Source: an uncultured Lachnospiraceae bacterium
GTDB taxonomy: Bacteria; Bacillota_A; Clostridia; Lachnospirales; Lachnospiraceae
NCBI GenBank assembly: GCA_910587495.1
Contig: CAJUMT010000116.1
Coordinates: 1-10,757, forward strand
DNA length: 10,757 bases
Direction: 5' to 3'
The notes beneath the pieces were generated by a model. It saw nothing but the letters and a program-made list of their open reading frames with translations, was not told the origin of the DNA and made no database searches. Of this stretch, positions 1 to 6,826 are shown piece after piece (within the stretch, counting starts at the first letter, position 1; the number at the start of each line of letters is the position of its first letter). A program made the translations under genes and the position numbers.

Positions 1-258
1 TACCAGCTCCTCGCCTACCGCAATCAGTCGTTTTGATAGTCCGCCCGTCTCCATCACAGAACCCGCCAACATAAAGAAAGGAACCGCAAGCAGCGGAAAA
101 CTTACCATACTTGTAACCATCGTCTGCCCTACAAATGCAAACGGTGTGATCGGATTGACCATCAATGTAATAATAATTGCCAGTCCAATCGCTACTCCAA
201 TTGGTACGCTCAGGCACATAAACAGGACAAACAATCCCATCAATAACCCTACTTCCAT
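1..258 (-). CDS. dctM: TRAP transporter large permease DctM, N-terminal part (cut by window edge)
   Basis: This is the first 86 codons of the large membrane subunit of a tripartite ATP-independent periplasmic (TRAP) transporter, which moves a carboxylate across the membrane using an ion gradient. The reading frame is open from the ATG at 258 to base 1, so the gene runs out of the window on the left. It starts MEVGLLMGLFVLFMCLSVPIG, a hydrophobic helix, followed by a second segment rich in I/L/V and then SFPLLAVPFFMLAG, close to the conserved DctM motif 'PLLAIPFFILAG'. A near-perfect Shine-Dalgarno AGGAGGT (264-270) lies 5 bases before the ATG. It follows dctQ by 36 bases, the usual DctP-Q-M order. 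It was found by translating the minus strand from the window edge. Confidence 0.93.
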   Translation of the reverse strand, partial: MEVGLLMGLFVLFMCLSVPIGVAIGLAIIITLMVNPITPFAFVGQTMVTSMVSFPLLAVPFFMLAGSVMETGGLSKRLIAVGEELV

Positions 259-294
259 AAAATACCTCCTAATTAAAGTCCCGCTCCCGGAAGC

Positions 295-813
295 TTATGC
301 GTTTGTACTTTCCGGTAAATGAATGTCCTTACTGTCCATTTTTTTTATTTCTCCAAACGTCTTTATAAGGTCCTGGATCAGCCGGATCAACATAAGGAAA
401 AAAGATATAGGTACTCCAGCATAAGGAATCCATTTAGGAAGCTCCAAAACAGCTGTTACCTGTCCCCTGTTCATAATGTCAACTGTCAAAAGTGTTACAT
501 GGTAGAACACAAACACAGCAAATAGGAAAAATAATACGGTAGAAATCACATCAAATATCTTCTTTGCCTTTGGTTTTAAAAAATTTGTTATGATTTCCAT
601 TTTCAGATGCTCTCTTTTCTTGATCGCAAGGCTTCCGCCAAAATAACACAACCAAACCATAGAATACAAACTGATTTCTTCAACCCACGCCAACGGAAGA
701 TTTAATACAAACCGAAATAATACCTGCAAAAACAGCAATACAGTCATAAGCGAAGTCAAAATTACGATCGCATATTCCTCTAAATGTTCATTTAACCACC
801 TGATGATCTTCAT
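295..813 (-). CDS. dctQ: TRAP transporter small permease DctQ
   Basis: This 172-residue protein has the length and layout of a DctQ small permease: four predicted membrane helices at roughly residues 15-37, 44-64, 86-108 and 128-150, and a short polar C-terminus. The family motif after helix 1 is present (QVLFRFVLNLPLAWVEE, with the paired W-EE). DctQ bridges the binding protein DctP and the transport subunit DctM in the cytoplasmic membrane. The start at 813 has a G-rich ribosome binding site (GGGGGG, 820-825) 6 bases upstream. A strong hairpin (831-859) sits just before that site and overlaps the end of dctP, so dctQ translation or message stability may be set separately from dctP. Substrate cannot be read from this subunit. 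Confidence 0.93.
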   Translation of the reverse strand: MKIIRWLNEHLEEYAIVILTSLMTVLLFLQVLFRFVLNLPLAWVEEISLYSMVWLCYFGGSLAIKKREHLKMEIITNFLKPKAKKIFDVISTVLFFLFAVFVFYHVTLLTVDIMNRGQVTAVLELPKWIPYAGVPISFFLMLIRLIQDLIKTFGEIKKMDSKDIHLPESTNA

Positions 814-830
814 AAGCAGCCCCCCTATGG

Positions 831-859
831 GCTGGCCGGAATCAATATTCCTGGCCAGC
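831..859 (-). promoter_or_regulatory. RNA hairpin across dctP stop / dctQ leader
   Basis: An inverted repeat with arms 831-842 and 847-859 (12 paired bases, one bulged base at 852) closes a 4-base loop. In RNA on the minus strand it contains the dctP stop codon (842-844) and ends 5 bases before the G-rich dctQ ribosome binding site. There is no U tract after it, so it does not look like an intrinsic terminator. Such hairpins at the 3' end of binding-protein genes are known in other transport operons to protect the upstream message from 3' exonucleases, giving more binding protein than permease. That role is inferred here. Confidence 0.7.
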
Positions 860-1942
860 AGCTTCTACCACCTGTCTGAACAAATCTTCACCACATTTTC
901 CTGCGATGGTGTCCCAGACAGGACGGGTAGCGTCACGCATCTCGCTTTTTTGCTCGTCTGTCAGCGTAATCACCTCTATAGAGGCGTCTTCACAGACTGT
1001 CAGCGCATCCTCGTTAGCTTTGTTACAAATTTCCCTTTGCTTTTCAATTGCAGCGGCCGCACTTTCTTCCACCGCGTTCTTTTCCTCATCAGTTAAAGAA
1101 TCATAAAACGCGCCGCCCATATGCAGACCAAGGAATCCATAAATATGTTCGGTCAAAGTTAAATATTTCTGCACTTCATAAAACTTTGCATCCACAATCG
1201 AACTGTTCGGATTCTCCTGCCCGTCTATGGTTCCCTGCTGCAAACCGGTGAAAACTTCCGCGTAGGCCATCGTATTAGGATTCGCCCCAAGACAAGTAAG
1301 CATATCCAGATAAATATTATTGTTCAGCGTACGAATTTTAAGACCCGAAAAATCAGCGATGCTTTGTATCGGCTTTTTGCTGTTTGTCACATTTCTAAAG
1401 CCATAGTCCCAATAGCCCAAAAGCTTAATATCCGTATCCGCCAAATATTTATCCGCCATGGCCGCTCCGGCCTCACCATCTACGACCTGAAGGGCCGCAT
1501 CCCGGTCCTCAAACAAAAACGGAGTGTCTAAAGGCATAAATGCCGTAGAATATTCGGCTACATTACCCACAGAAATATCGCTGAACTGAATAATTCCATT
1601 CTGCATGCCGCCAATGCACTGATCTGCACTGGTTCCTAATTGACCGTTGATGAAAACCTGTACATCCACATCCTGCAGGCGCTTTTCAACCTCTTCTTCA
1701 AAAATATACCATCCCTGCGTTGTAGGATGCGTCTCGCTTCCCATCGCAGATACTTTCCATATCCTGCTCCGACTTGTTTCCTGACCGGAAGTATCGCCGG
1801 CATCGGTTGATGCGGCAGCGTCAGGCGCCGTATCCACATTGCTCTTATTTTCTGCCTTCTGGCCGCAGCCTGTCATGACAGCCGCAGTAAAAACCCCAAT
1901 CAACACCACACTTACTATTCTTTTATACATTTTTTTATACAT
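842..1942 (-). CDS. dctP: TRAP transporter substrate-binding lipoprotein DctP
   Basis: This is the extracytoplasmic solute-binding subunit of the TRAP transporter. The N-terminus is a lipoprotein signal: basic MYKKMYKR, a hydrophobic stretch VSVVLIGVFTAAV, then MTGC as lipobox, followed by a polar linker (KAENKSNVDTAPDAAAS). The mature part carries DctP hallmarks: GLKIRT, with the conserved arginine that usually grips the substrate carboxylate, then LGANPNTMAYAEVFTGLQQG and IDGQENP. Length, about 366 residues, is normal. Three in-frame ATGs exist (1960, 1942, 1930). I chose 1942 because GGAGGG lies 3-4 bases before it, whereas 1960 has only a weak AGGG at 12 bases and 1930 is about 16 bases from the site. 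The gene follows the ferredoxin subunit by about 30 bases, so transporter and catabolic genes appear to share a transcript. A carboxylate ligand is likely; its identity is unknown. Confidence 0.92.
   Translation of the reverse strand: MYKKMYKRIVSVVLIGVFTAAVMTGCGQKAENKSNVDTAPDAAASTDAGDTSGQETSRSRIWKVSAMGSETHPTTQGWYIFEEEVEKRLQDVDVQVFINGQLGTSADQCIGGMQNGIIQFSDISVGNVAEYSTAFMPLDTPFLFEDRDAALQVVDGEAGAAMADKYLADTDIKLLGYWDYGFRNVTNSKKPIQSIADFSGLKIRTLNNNIYLDMLTCLGANPNTMAYAEVFTGLQQGTIDGQENPNSSIVDAKFYEVQKYLTLTEHIYGFLGLHMGGAFYDSLTDEEKNAVEESAAAAIEKQREICNKANEDALTVCEDASIEVITLTDEQKSEMRDATRPVWDTIAGKCGEDLFRQVVEAAGQEY
1919..1942 (-). repeat. 12-bp tandem duplication at the dctP start
   Basis: On the minus strand ATGTATAAAAAA (1942-1931) is followed directly by ATGTATAAAAGA (1930-1919), an 11/12 match. 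It duplicates the start codon and gives the N-terminus MYKK-MYKR. It adds a second possible initiation codon and two more positive charges to the signal peptide. It is short and may be a chance slippage product. Confidence 0.6.
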
Positions 1943-1974
1943 TTTCCCTCCATACCCCATATGGGTTTTTATCC

Positions 1975-2178
1975 CTATTTATAAATTGTTATTGCAACAT
2001 CCGGACATACCATATAGCAAAGTCCGCAGGCTACGCATTCTTTCCCTTCTTTTACTTCTACATAATCATATCCGCTGGCATTACTAAGTCCCGACGGCCC
2101 CAGGCACTCTTTTTTACACACATCTACGCACCTGAGACATCCCTTGCAGTAATGAGCGTCCACATTTACCCGCGCCAT
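1975..2178 (-). CDS. 2-oxoacid:ferredoxin oxidoreductase, ferredoxin-like (delta) subunit
   Basis: This small 67-residue protein carries two [4Fe-4S] motifs: C11-x2-C14-x2-C17-x3-C21 and C48-x2-C51-x2-C54-x3-C58-P. It would pass electrons from the oxidoreductase catalytic core to free ferredoxin. Length and layout match the delta subunit of four-subunit 2-oxoacid oxidoreductases (KorD/VorD type) rather than a free 55-residue clostridial ferredoxin. The spacer between the clusters (GLSNASGYDYVEVKEGKE) is typical of that group, and an extra cysteine, C25, sits after the first cluster. The start at 2178 follows AGGAGG with 6-7 bases spacing. It lies 30 bases after the gamma subunit. The alpha and beta subunits are encoded about 4 kb upstream in the same operon, which is an unusual separation. 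Confidence 0.9.
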   Translation of the reverse strand: MARVNVDAHYCKGCLRCVDVCKKECLGPSGLSNASGYDYVEVKEGKECVACGLCYMVCPDVAITIYK

Positions 2179-2208
2179 ATTAATCCTCCTGTTATTATTC
2201 CGCTGTGA

Positions 2209-2757
2209 TTATGCCACACTGTATCCCTTATCCAGCGCCTGTTTGTTCATCTCCACCACTTTTGGTTTTGATGCGAACTTCTTTTCTATGCTCGCTTTCA
2301 ATCGTTCCAGGTTAAGAGCCGAGCTGTGTTTTGCATAAGCCCCCAGCATCACCATATTGGCACATTTTACAGAGCCAAGCCCAATAGCAATATCTGTAGC
2401 ATCCGTTTCTACAAGAATCGTATCTTTTAGCTTTTCCCTCTGCGCATCGGACAGAGACACCAGAGATGTATTTACCACCACCATCCTGGCACCTGACAGA
2501 TTGTCAATAAAACGCTCTAAAGACGCCTGGTTCATAATGATCGCATTTGTCGGCTCCACAAAATATGGGCTTAAAATTTTTTCATTGGATGTAACCACAA
2601 GGCAATTACATGTGCCTCCCCGCATCTCAGGTCCATAAGAAGGAAGCCATGACGCTTCCAGATCATTTTCAACGCAGGCATCTGCCAAAATTTTTCCTAC
2701 AGACAAGATTCCTTGCCCGCCAAAACCGGCAAACAGGATTTTCTCTAACATTCTCAT
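2209..2757 (-). CDS. 2-oxoacid:ferredoxin oxidoreductase gamma subunit
   Basis: This 182-residue protein is the gamma subunit (POR/KOR gamma domain) of a 2-oxoacid:acceptor oxidoreductase, which helps bind coenzyme A. The glycine-rich FAGFGGQG (residues 9-16) and SYGPEMRGGTCNC (40-52) are the family signatures, and the rest follows the usual fold and length. The start at 2757 has GAGG 7 bases upstream; that site overlaps the stop of the upstream butyrate kinase (2767-2769), so the two are probably translationally coupled. A second ATG at 2751 is in frame but worse placed. With the delta subunit downstream it forms the second half of the enzyme whose alpha and beta subunits are encoded at 8661-6819. 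Confidence 0.92.
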   Translation of the reverse strand: MRMLEKILFAGFGGQGILSVGKILADACVENDLEASWLPSYGPEMRGGTCNCLVVTSNEKILSPYFVEPTNAIIMNQASLERFIDNLSGARMVVVNTSLVSLSDAQREKLKDTILVETDATDIAIGLGSVKCANMVMLGAYAKHSSALNLERLKASIEKKFASKPKVVEMNKQALDKGYSVA

Positions 2758-2766
2758 TCCATCACC

Positions 2767-3837
2767 TCATTCTTTTATGTAAGTTTTTACTGGTTCTGTT
2801 CGTTCTAACGCTCTCTGTCCTCCCAATGCAAGGCCTTCCATCTCAAACTCACCCGGATAGACAAAAACAGGTGCCATAAAAGAAATTTCTTTTTTCAGAT
2901 CCCCAGTAATCTTTTCGCTTCTGGCAATCGCTCCGGTAATGCCAATGGCGTCTATTTTCCAATTACATATAGTCCCATACGCTGCAATTTCCTTGGCAAT
3001 CATATAGACCATTCCATCCAGCGCCTGTCTGGCAGCCGCATCGCCTTTTTTGATCCTTTCCTCAATTTCCAGTATGTCATTGGTGCCAAGATAGGATACA
3101 AGTCCGCTTGCTTTTGTAAAAAAATTTTTCCGGATTGGTTCTTTTGATTTTTCCATGAACTTTAAAAGTTCCAGGACCGGAAGCCTTCCGCATCTCTCCG
3201 GGGAAAAAGGACCGTCTCCGCCTGAGCCAAAAGTATTATCTACACATTTTCCGTGTTTTTGCGCAGTAACAGAGATACCGCTTCCCAGATGAACCGTGAT
3301 AATATTGAGCGCGCTTATATCTTTTCCAAGCTCGTCCGCTATATATCTGGCTACTATCTTCTCGTTTAACGCATGGAAAGCACTTCTTCGTTTTATGGGA
3401 GCATAACCGGACAATCTGGCTGTTTCTTCAAATTCGTCAATCAGCGGTGGGTCAACCACAAAACTCGGCAACTCATACGCTTCGGCGAATCTTAATGCAA
3501 GCTGACAGCCAAGATTAGAAGGATGCTCAGAATATCTGGATGTCCTGCAATCATCCAACATATCCTCATTAATTGTGAAAATGCCTCCTTCCATCGGACG
3601 CAGAGCGCCGCCTCTTCCTACAACTGCATCCAGGCTTTTTAGTTCCACCTCTTCCTTTTTTAAAATCTCCCGAATCATCTCATATCGGTATTCCAGTTGT
3701 CCCTGCACTCCTCCGTAAGATTCCAGAATTTCGTTGGAATGGGTGACATTGGCGGTAAACTCCTGTTGTTTGCCTTGATATACTGCAATCCGAGTAGAGG
3801 TCGAGCCGGGATTGATACATAAAATACGTTTACTCAT
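2767..3837 (-). CDS. buk: Butyrate kinase (acetate kinase family), catalytically intact
   Basis: This 356-residue ASKHA-fold kinase converts an acyl phosphate plus ADP to the free acid plus ATP, the energy-yielding last step of the pathway. The phosphate-binding loop N9-P-G-S-T-S-T, Arg75 in the VVGRGG motif, Asp129 (VVDPP), His155 (AFHALN), the second phosphate loop H183-L-G-S-G-I-S-V and Arg215 (SPERCGRLP) are all present. The C-terminal GEFEMEGLALGG carries the expected acidic residue. Residue roles are taken from the acetate kinase family by alignment by eye. The start at 3837 follows AGGAGA by 6 bases. The gene sits directly after a degenerate paralogue (3855-4868) and before the gamma subunit. 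Related kinases accept butyrate, isobutyrate, isovalerate or similar acids, so the natural acid here is not fixed by the sequence. Confidence 0.94.
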   Translation of the reverse strand: MSKRILCINPGSTSTRIAVYQGKQQEFTANVTHSNEILESYGGVQGQLEYRYEMIREILKKEEVELKSLDAVVGRGGALRPMEGGIFTINEDMLDDCRTSRYSEHPSNLGCQLALRFAEAYELPSFVVDPPLIDEFEETARLSGYAPIKRRSAFHALNEKIVARYIADELGKDISALNIITVHLGSGISVTAQKHGKCVDNTFGSGGDGPFSPERCGRLPVLELLKFMEKSKEPIRKNFFTKASGLVSYLGTNDILEIEERIKKGDAAARQALDGMVYMIAKEIAAYGTICNWKIDAIGITGAIARSEKITGDLKKEISFMAPVFVYPGEFEMEGLALGGQRALERTEPVKTYIKE

Positions 3838-3854
3838 ATGTTCTCCTATTTTAT

Positions 3855-4868
3855 TTAATAATCATATACAGGACAGCCGTTTGTTCCCAGAATCTTTACT
3901 TCTTCTTTTATATACTGTTCTGTCTCGGATTCATCCAGCAAAAGAACCTGTGCAATCTTTTCTACCCGCATTCTTAACAGTTTCTGCAACGCCCTGGATT
4001 TCATAGCTTTGCCCATAAGCAGTATGTAGTCCACTTTCCCCTGCAACACAAGCACTGAGCTTCCTATCCATTTTGCTGTTTGATAAGCCAAGCCTTCACA
4101 GGCAGCCTTCACACATTCGTCGTTATCATATTGTTGATCCAGTTCTTCCATATCTGTGATACCTGTGTACTGACAGATTCCACCATGATGCATCAACTGT
4201 TCTTCCATCTCTGCAAAAGAGCTGCATTTTTCCATAAAATATCCGGCAATTTGAGCTACCGGAACATCGCCGGACGAAGTGAGTCCCATAGGTCCTTCTG
4301 CACCGATACAGTCATTTACGTCCAGACACATTCCCCGCCCATAGGCACCCACACTGACCAGATCGTCTATAAATGCAATAATACAGTTCATATCTTCCAG
4401 CCTTTTGCCGGAAATATCGCATAAGTATCTTAGTCCCATATGGTGCTCCATTGCATGATACCTGCTGTACTTTTTGATACCCGCATAACTAGTGCAGCGA
4501 TTTACCGGCAACAATTCATCGCATGACATAGGGTACAACATGATTGCTTTAAGGCCGCACTGTATTCCGATTTCATAAGCCAAAATTGTCAGCCTGTTAT
4601 ACGGATGATTTCCAAAGGAGCTGTCTGCCAAATCCTTTACTGCTTTTTCATTAATGAAATAACAGCCCTTTTTTAAAGGTTTCAGGACGCCGCCGGGACA
4701 TGCCACATATGCAAGACCTGTCAATAACGGTTCGGCAGCCACATCCTGCGCCACTTCTTTAGCTATATCTTGTATCTCCTTTCCGCTGAATTCTTTTTGA
4801 TATATAATTCCCGCCGAAACTGTTATTATGTCGTTTTTCATATAAACAATCAGTGTTTGACCGTTCAT
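3855..4868 (-). CDS. Butyrate kinase-like protein, probable pseudokinase
   Basis: This 337-residue protein aligns with the downstream butyrate kinase without gaps over at least 140 residues (constant offset 17). Shared landmarks include GG(A/V)L(R/K)P, FxINE, the NHP/EHP motif, YHAM/FHAL and EGP/DGP. Key catalytic positions are changed. The NPGSTS phosphate loop is replaced by YMKNDI; Arg75 corresponds to Pro58, Asp129 to Tyr112, the HLGSG loop to FIDDL (166-170) and Arg215 to Ser198. Only the histidine (His138) and some C-terminal glutamates remain. It is therefore probably unable to transfer phosphate. The reading frame is full length, has an excellent ribosome binding site (AAGGAGGTG, 6 bases from the ATG) and lies between ptb and buk, so it looks selected rather than decaying. 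A structural or regulatory partner of the intact kinase is the likeliest role, by inference. Confidence 0.85.
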   Translation of the reverse strand: MNGQTLIVYMKNDIITVSAGIIYQKEFSGKEIQDIAKEVAQDVAAEPLLTGLAYVACPGGVLKPLKKGCYFINEKAVKDLADSSFGNHPYNRLTILAYEIGIQCGLKAIMLYPMSCDELLPVNRCTSYAGIKKYSRYHAMEHHMGLRYLCDISGKRLEDMNCIIAFIDDLVSVGAYGRGMCLDVNDCIGAEGPMGLTSSGDVPVAQIAGYFMEKCSSFAEMEEQLMHHGGICQYTGITDMEELDQQYDNDECVKAACEGLAYQTAKWIGSSVLVLQGKVDYILLMGKAMKSRALQKLLRMRVEKIAQVLLLDESETEQYIKEEVKILGTNGCPVYDY

Positions 4869-4888
4869 CTTTCACCTCCTTCCTGAAA

Positions 4889-5812
4889 TTATTTTTGCTT
4901 CTCCATAAACTGGCTGATCAAAACTGAGAGAATAATGGAATAATATTTTGTATCGTGATCATCCCCTCTGGAAGTAAGAATCAAAGGAACCTGCGCTCCC
5001 ATCCCCACTCCTGCCACACGCACATCTTTTGTCAGGTACATAAGACCTTTAATCAGAATATTGCCCGCTTCCAGATCCGGCACAAGAAGAATATCCGCAT
5101 CTCCATGAATATTTCCCTGGAAATGTTTGATTTCAGCTGCATGCGGACTGACGGCAATATCCATAGAAATGGGACCTTCTACAATTCCTCCCCCGGCAAT
5201 CTGACCTCTTTCGTTCATTTTTGAAAGCAGCGCCGCTTCCACGGTGACAGGCATGCTTTTTTCTTTCACATGTTCATGAGCACATAAAACGGCAGCTTTC
5301 GGAGTCGCAATTTTCATCGCTTTGGCCGTCTCCATACAGCTTTCCAATATACTGGCTTTCTCTTCCAGATCTGGAGCAATGTTTGTCCCCACATCGGCAA
5401 GAATAAGCAGTCTGGGAACCGACCGGCTTTCTAAAACCACTACAGAACAAAGACGTCTTTTCCCCCTTAATCCGTTTTCTTTATCCAATACAGCTTTCAG
5501 GAAATCTCCGGTCTGTACCAGCCCCTTCATCAGAAGCTGCGCTTCCCCCTCTCTTACGGCTGCTACTGCAGCTGCTGCAGCTTTTTCTGCCTCCTTTACA
5601 TCTTTTATTTTGTAATTGGATAATTCGATCTTGTTTTTCTTGCAGATTGTCTCTATTTCTTCTTTATCCCCCACCAATAAAGCGTCGATAATTTGTTTCT
5701 GCCTAGCATATTCCACCGCAAGCATAACTTCCTCGCTCTGCGCAGCCGCTACTGCCACTGTCTGTTTTTTCCGGCTTAAAGCAAGAGCTTCCATTTCTTC
5801 AAAACTTTGCAT
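4889..5812 (-). CDS. ptb: Phosphate butyryltransferase (phosphate acyltransferase)
   Basis: This 307-residue enzyme exchanges the CoA of a short-chain acyl-CoA for phosphate, giving the acyl phosphate used by the kinase. Length is normal for Ptb (about 300). Family signatures are LLMKGLVQTGDFLKAVL (about residues 93-109), the GGGIVEGPISMDIAVS region (about 207-222), the VPDLEAGNILIKGLMYL motif and the C-terminal GAQVPLILTSRGDD. An alanine-rich stretch at about residues 77-86 is an ordinary helix. The start at 5812 follows GGGGAGGG at a good distance; another ATG 4 bases upstream is out of frame. Together with the kinase gene it forms a ptb-buk energy-conserving pair, here separated by the kinase paralogue. 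Substrate range in the family is broad (C3-C5, straight and branched). Confidence 0.94.
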   Translation of the reverse strand: MQSFEEMEALALSRKKQTVAVAAAQSEEVMLAVEYARQKQIIDALLVGDKEEIETICKKNKIELSNYKIKDVKEAEKAAAAAVAAVREGEAQLLMKGLVQTGDFLKAVLDKENGLRGKRRLCSVVVLESRSVPRLLILADVGTNIAPDLEEKASILESCMETAKAMKIATPKAAVLCAHEHVKEKSMPVTVEAALLSKMNERGQIAGGGIVEGPISMDIAVSPHAAEIKHFQGNIHGDADILLVPDLEAGNILIKGLMYLTKDVRVAGVGMGAQVPLILTSRGDDHDTKYYSIILSVLISQFMEKQK

Positions 5813-5830
5813 ACATTCCCTCCCCTTGCT

Positions 5831-6826
5831 TTATTCCAGATGTATCTTTTCTAAAACATCCTGATTTGCTACCGCTTTTGGTTTTTTACCGCTTAACACA
5901 TCTACAATACTTAAGGCCACATTCTGACGAAGCCGTATAAGCGCTTCTGTTGTGGCTGCACCTATATGTCCCGTCGTAATAATGTCATCCATCTTAAATA
6001 TCTCATCTTCCGAATTGGGCGGTTCAAACTCAAGAACATCCAGCCCGGCGGACGCAATCTCTCCGTTCTTTACTGCGTTTACCAGTGCATTCTGGTCGAT
6101 CAACGCCCCTCTGCCCGTATTGACTACAATAGTCGTTTTTTTCATTTTCTTAAATTCAGCCTCGCCAATCATATGATAAGTAGAGGTCAACAACGGTACA
6201 TGAAGAGAAATATAATCAGCTCTCTCCAACAATTGTTCAAAAGAAACGGATTCCACTTCCAGTTTTTTGCAGAAGTCCAAATTGATATATGGGTCATACG
6301 CTATAATATTCACACCAAAAGGCTTCATCAGCGGAACCACTTCCCGGGCAATGGCGCCAAAGCCTATAAGTCCTAAAACTTTCCCCTTCGGACTTCTCGC
6401 CCCGGTGACGATCTGCACGGTATCCGCCCATTTTCCGGATTTTACAGCTTTGTCAGCTTTCAAAATCTTTCGGTCGCAAGCCAACAGCAGGCTGACTGCC
6501 AGAGCCGCCACTTCTTCCTGACAGTAGATCGGCACATAGGTCACTACAATGCCTTTTTTAGTCGCCGCTTCCAAATCTATGTTATCCACTCCGACGCCGT
6601 ACCGACCAATTACTTTACATTTATCCAGTCCTTCTATAACTTCTTTGGTAAATTTCCCTCCTACAGTCATGATAGCATCCGCATCTTTTGCCACTTTTAA
6701 AATATCTTCCGGCATAATCGCATCATACTGCTGCACACTGCACCCAAATCCTTCAATGATCTCTTTTTCATATTGAGAAATCGGGAGAATTTTATCCACA
6801 AAAACAATCTTATACTTGTTATCCAT
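5831..6826 (-). CDS. D-isomer-specific 2-hydroxyacid dehydrogenase, CtBP-like
   Basis: This 331-residue NAD-dependent dehydrogenase interconverts a 2-hydroxyacid and a 2-oxoacid. It has the two-domain D-2-hydroxyacid dehydrogenase layout, with a nucleotide fold in the middle: G155-F-G157-A-I-A after beta 1, and Asp178 (AYDPY) at the end of beta 2, favouring NAD over NADP. The catalytic triad is present: Arg239 (VVNTGRGALID), Glu266 (DVLEFEPP) and His287 (TGHIGAA). The IGRYGVGVDNIDLEAATKKG stretch resembles the bacterial CtBP-like/phosphoglycerate dehydrogenase branch. It has no C-terminal ACT domain, so a dedicated serine-pathway SerA is less likely. The start overlaps the end of the TPP subunit by 8 bases, suggesting translational coupling. 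In context it would feed its 2-oxoacid to the oxidoreductase encoded beside it. The actual substrate is unknown. Confidence 0.9.
   Translation of the reverse strand: MDNKYKIVFVDKILPISQYEKEIIEGFGCSVQQYDAIMPEDILKVAKDADAIMTVGGKFTKEVIEGLDKCKVIGRYGVGVDNIDLEAATKKGIVVTYVPIYCQEEVAALAVSLLLACDRKILKADKAVKSGKWADTVQIVTGARSPKGKVLGLIGFGAIAREVVPLMKPFGVNIIAYDPYINLDFCKKLEVESVSFEQLLERADYISLHVPLLTSTYHMIGEAEFKKMKKTTIVVNTGRGALIDQNALVNAVKNGEIASAGLDVLEFEPPNSEDEIFKMDDIITTGHIGAATTEALIRLRQNVALSIVDVLSGKKPKAVANQDVLEKIHLE

Noticed and set aside
284..295. Near-palindrome around GCTCCCGG between dctQ and dctM as a terminator
   Set aside because: The stem has no loop, contains mismatches and lacks a U run; dctM with a strong ribosome binding site follows at once.
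1956..1965. Palindrome CCCATATGGG before dctP as a possible terminator or operator
   Set aside because: It is a single 10-bp palindrome without a loop or U tract, and no second copy was seen in the window.
3855..4868. Calling the kinase paralogue a broken pseudogene
   Set aside because: The frame is full length, the ribosome binding site is excellent and the overall fold signatures are kept, so loss of catalytic residues looks like change of role rather than decay.
5966..6376. A 136-codon plus-strand open frame inside the dehydrogenase gene
   Set aside because: It is antisense to a well-conserved enzyme and shows no motif or translation signal.
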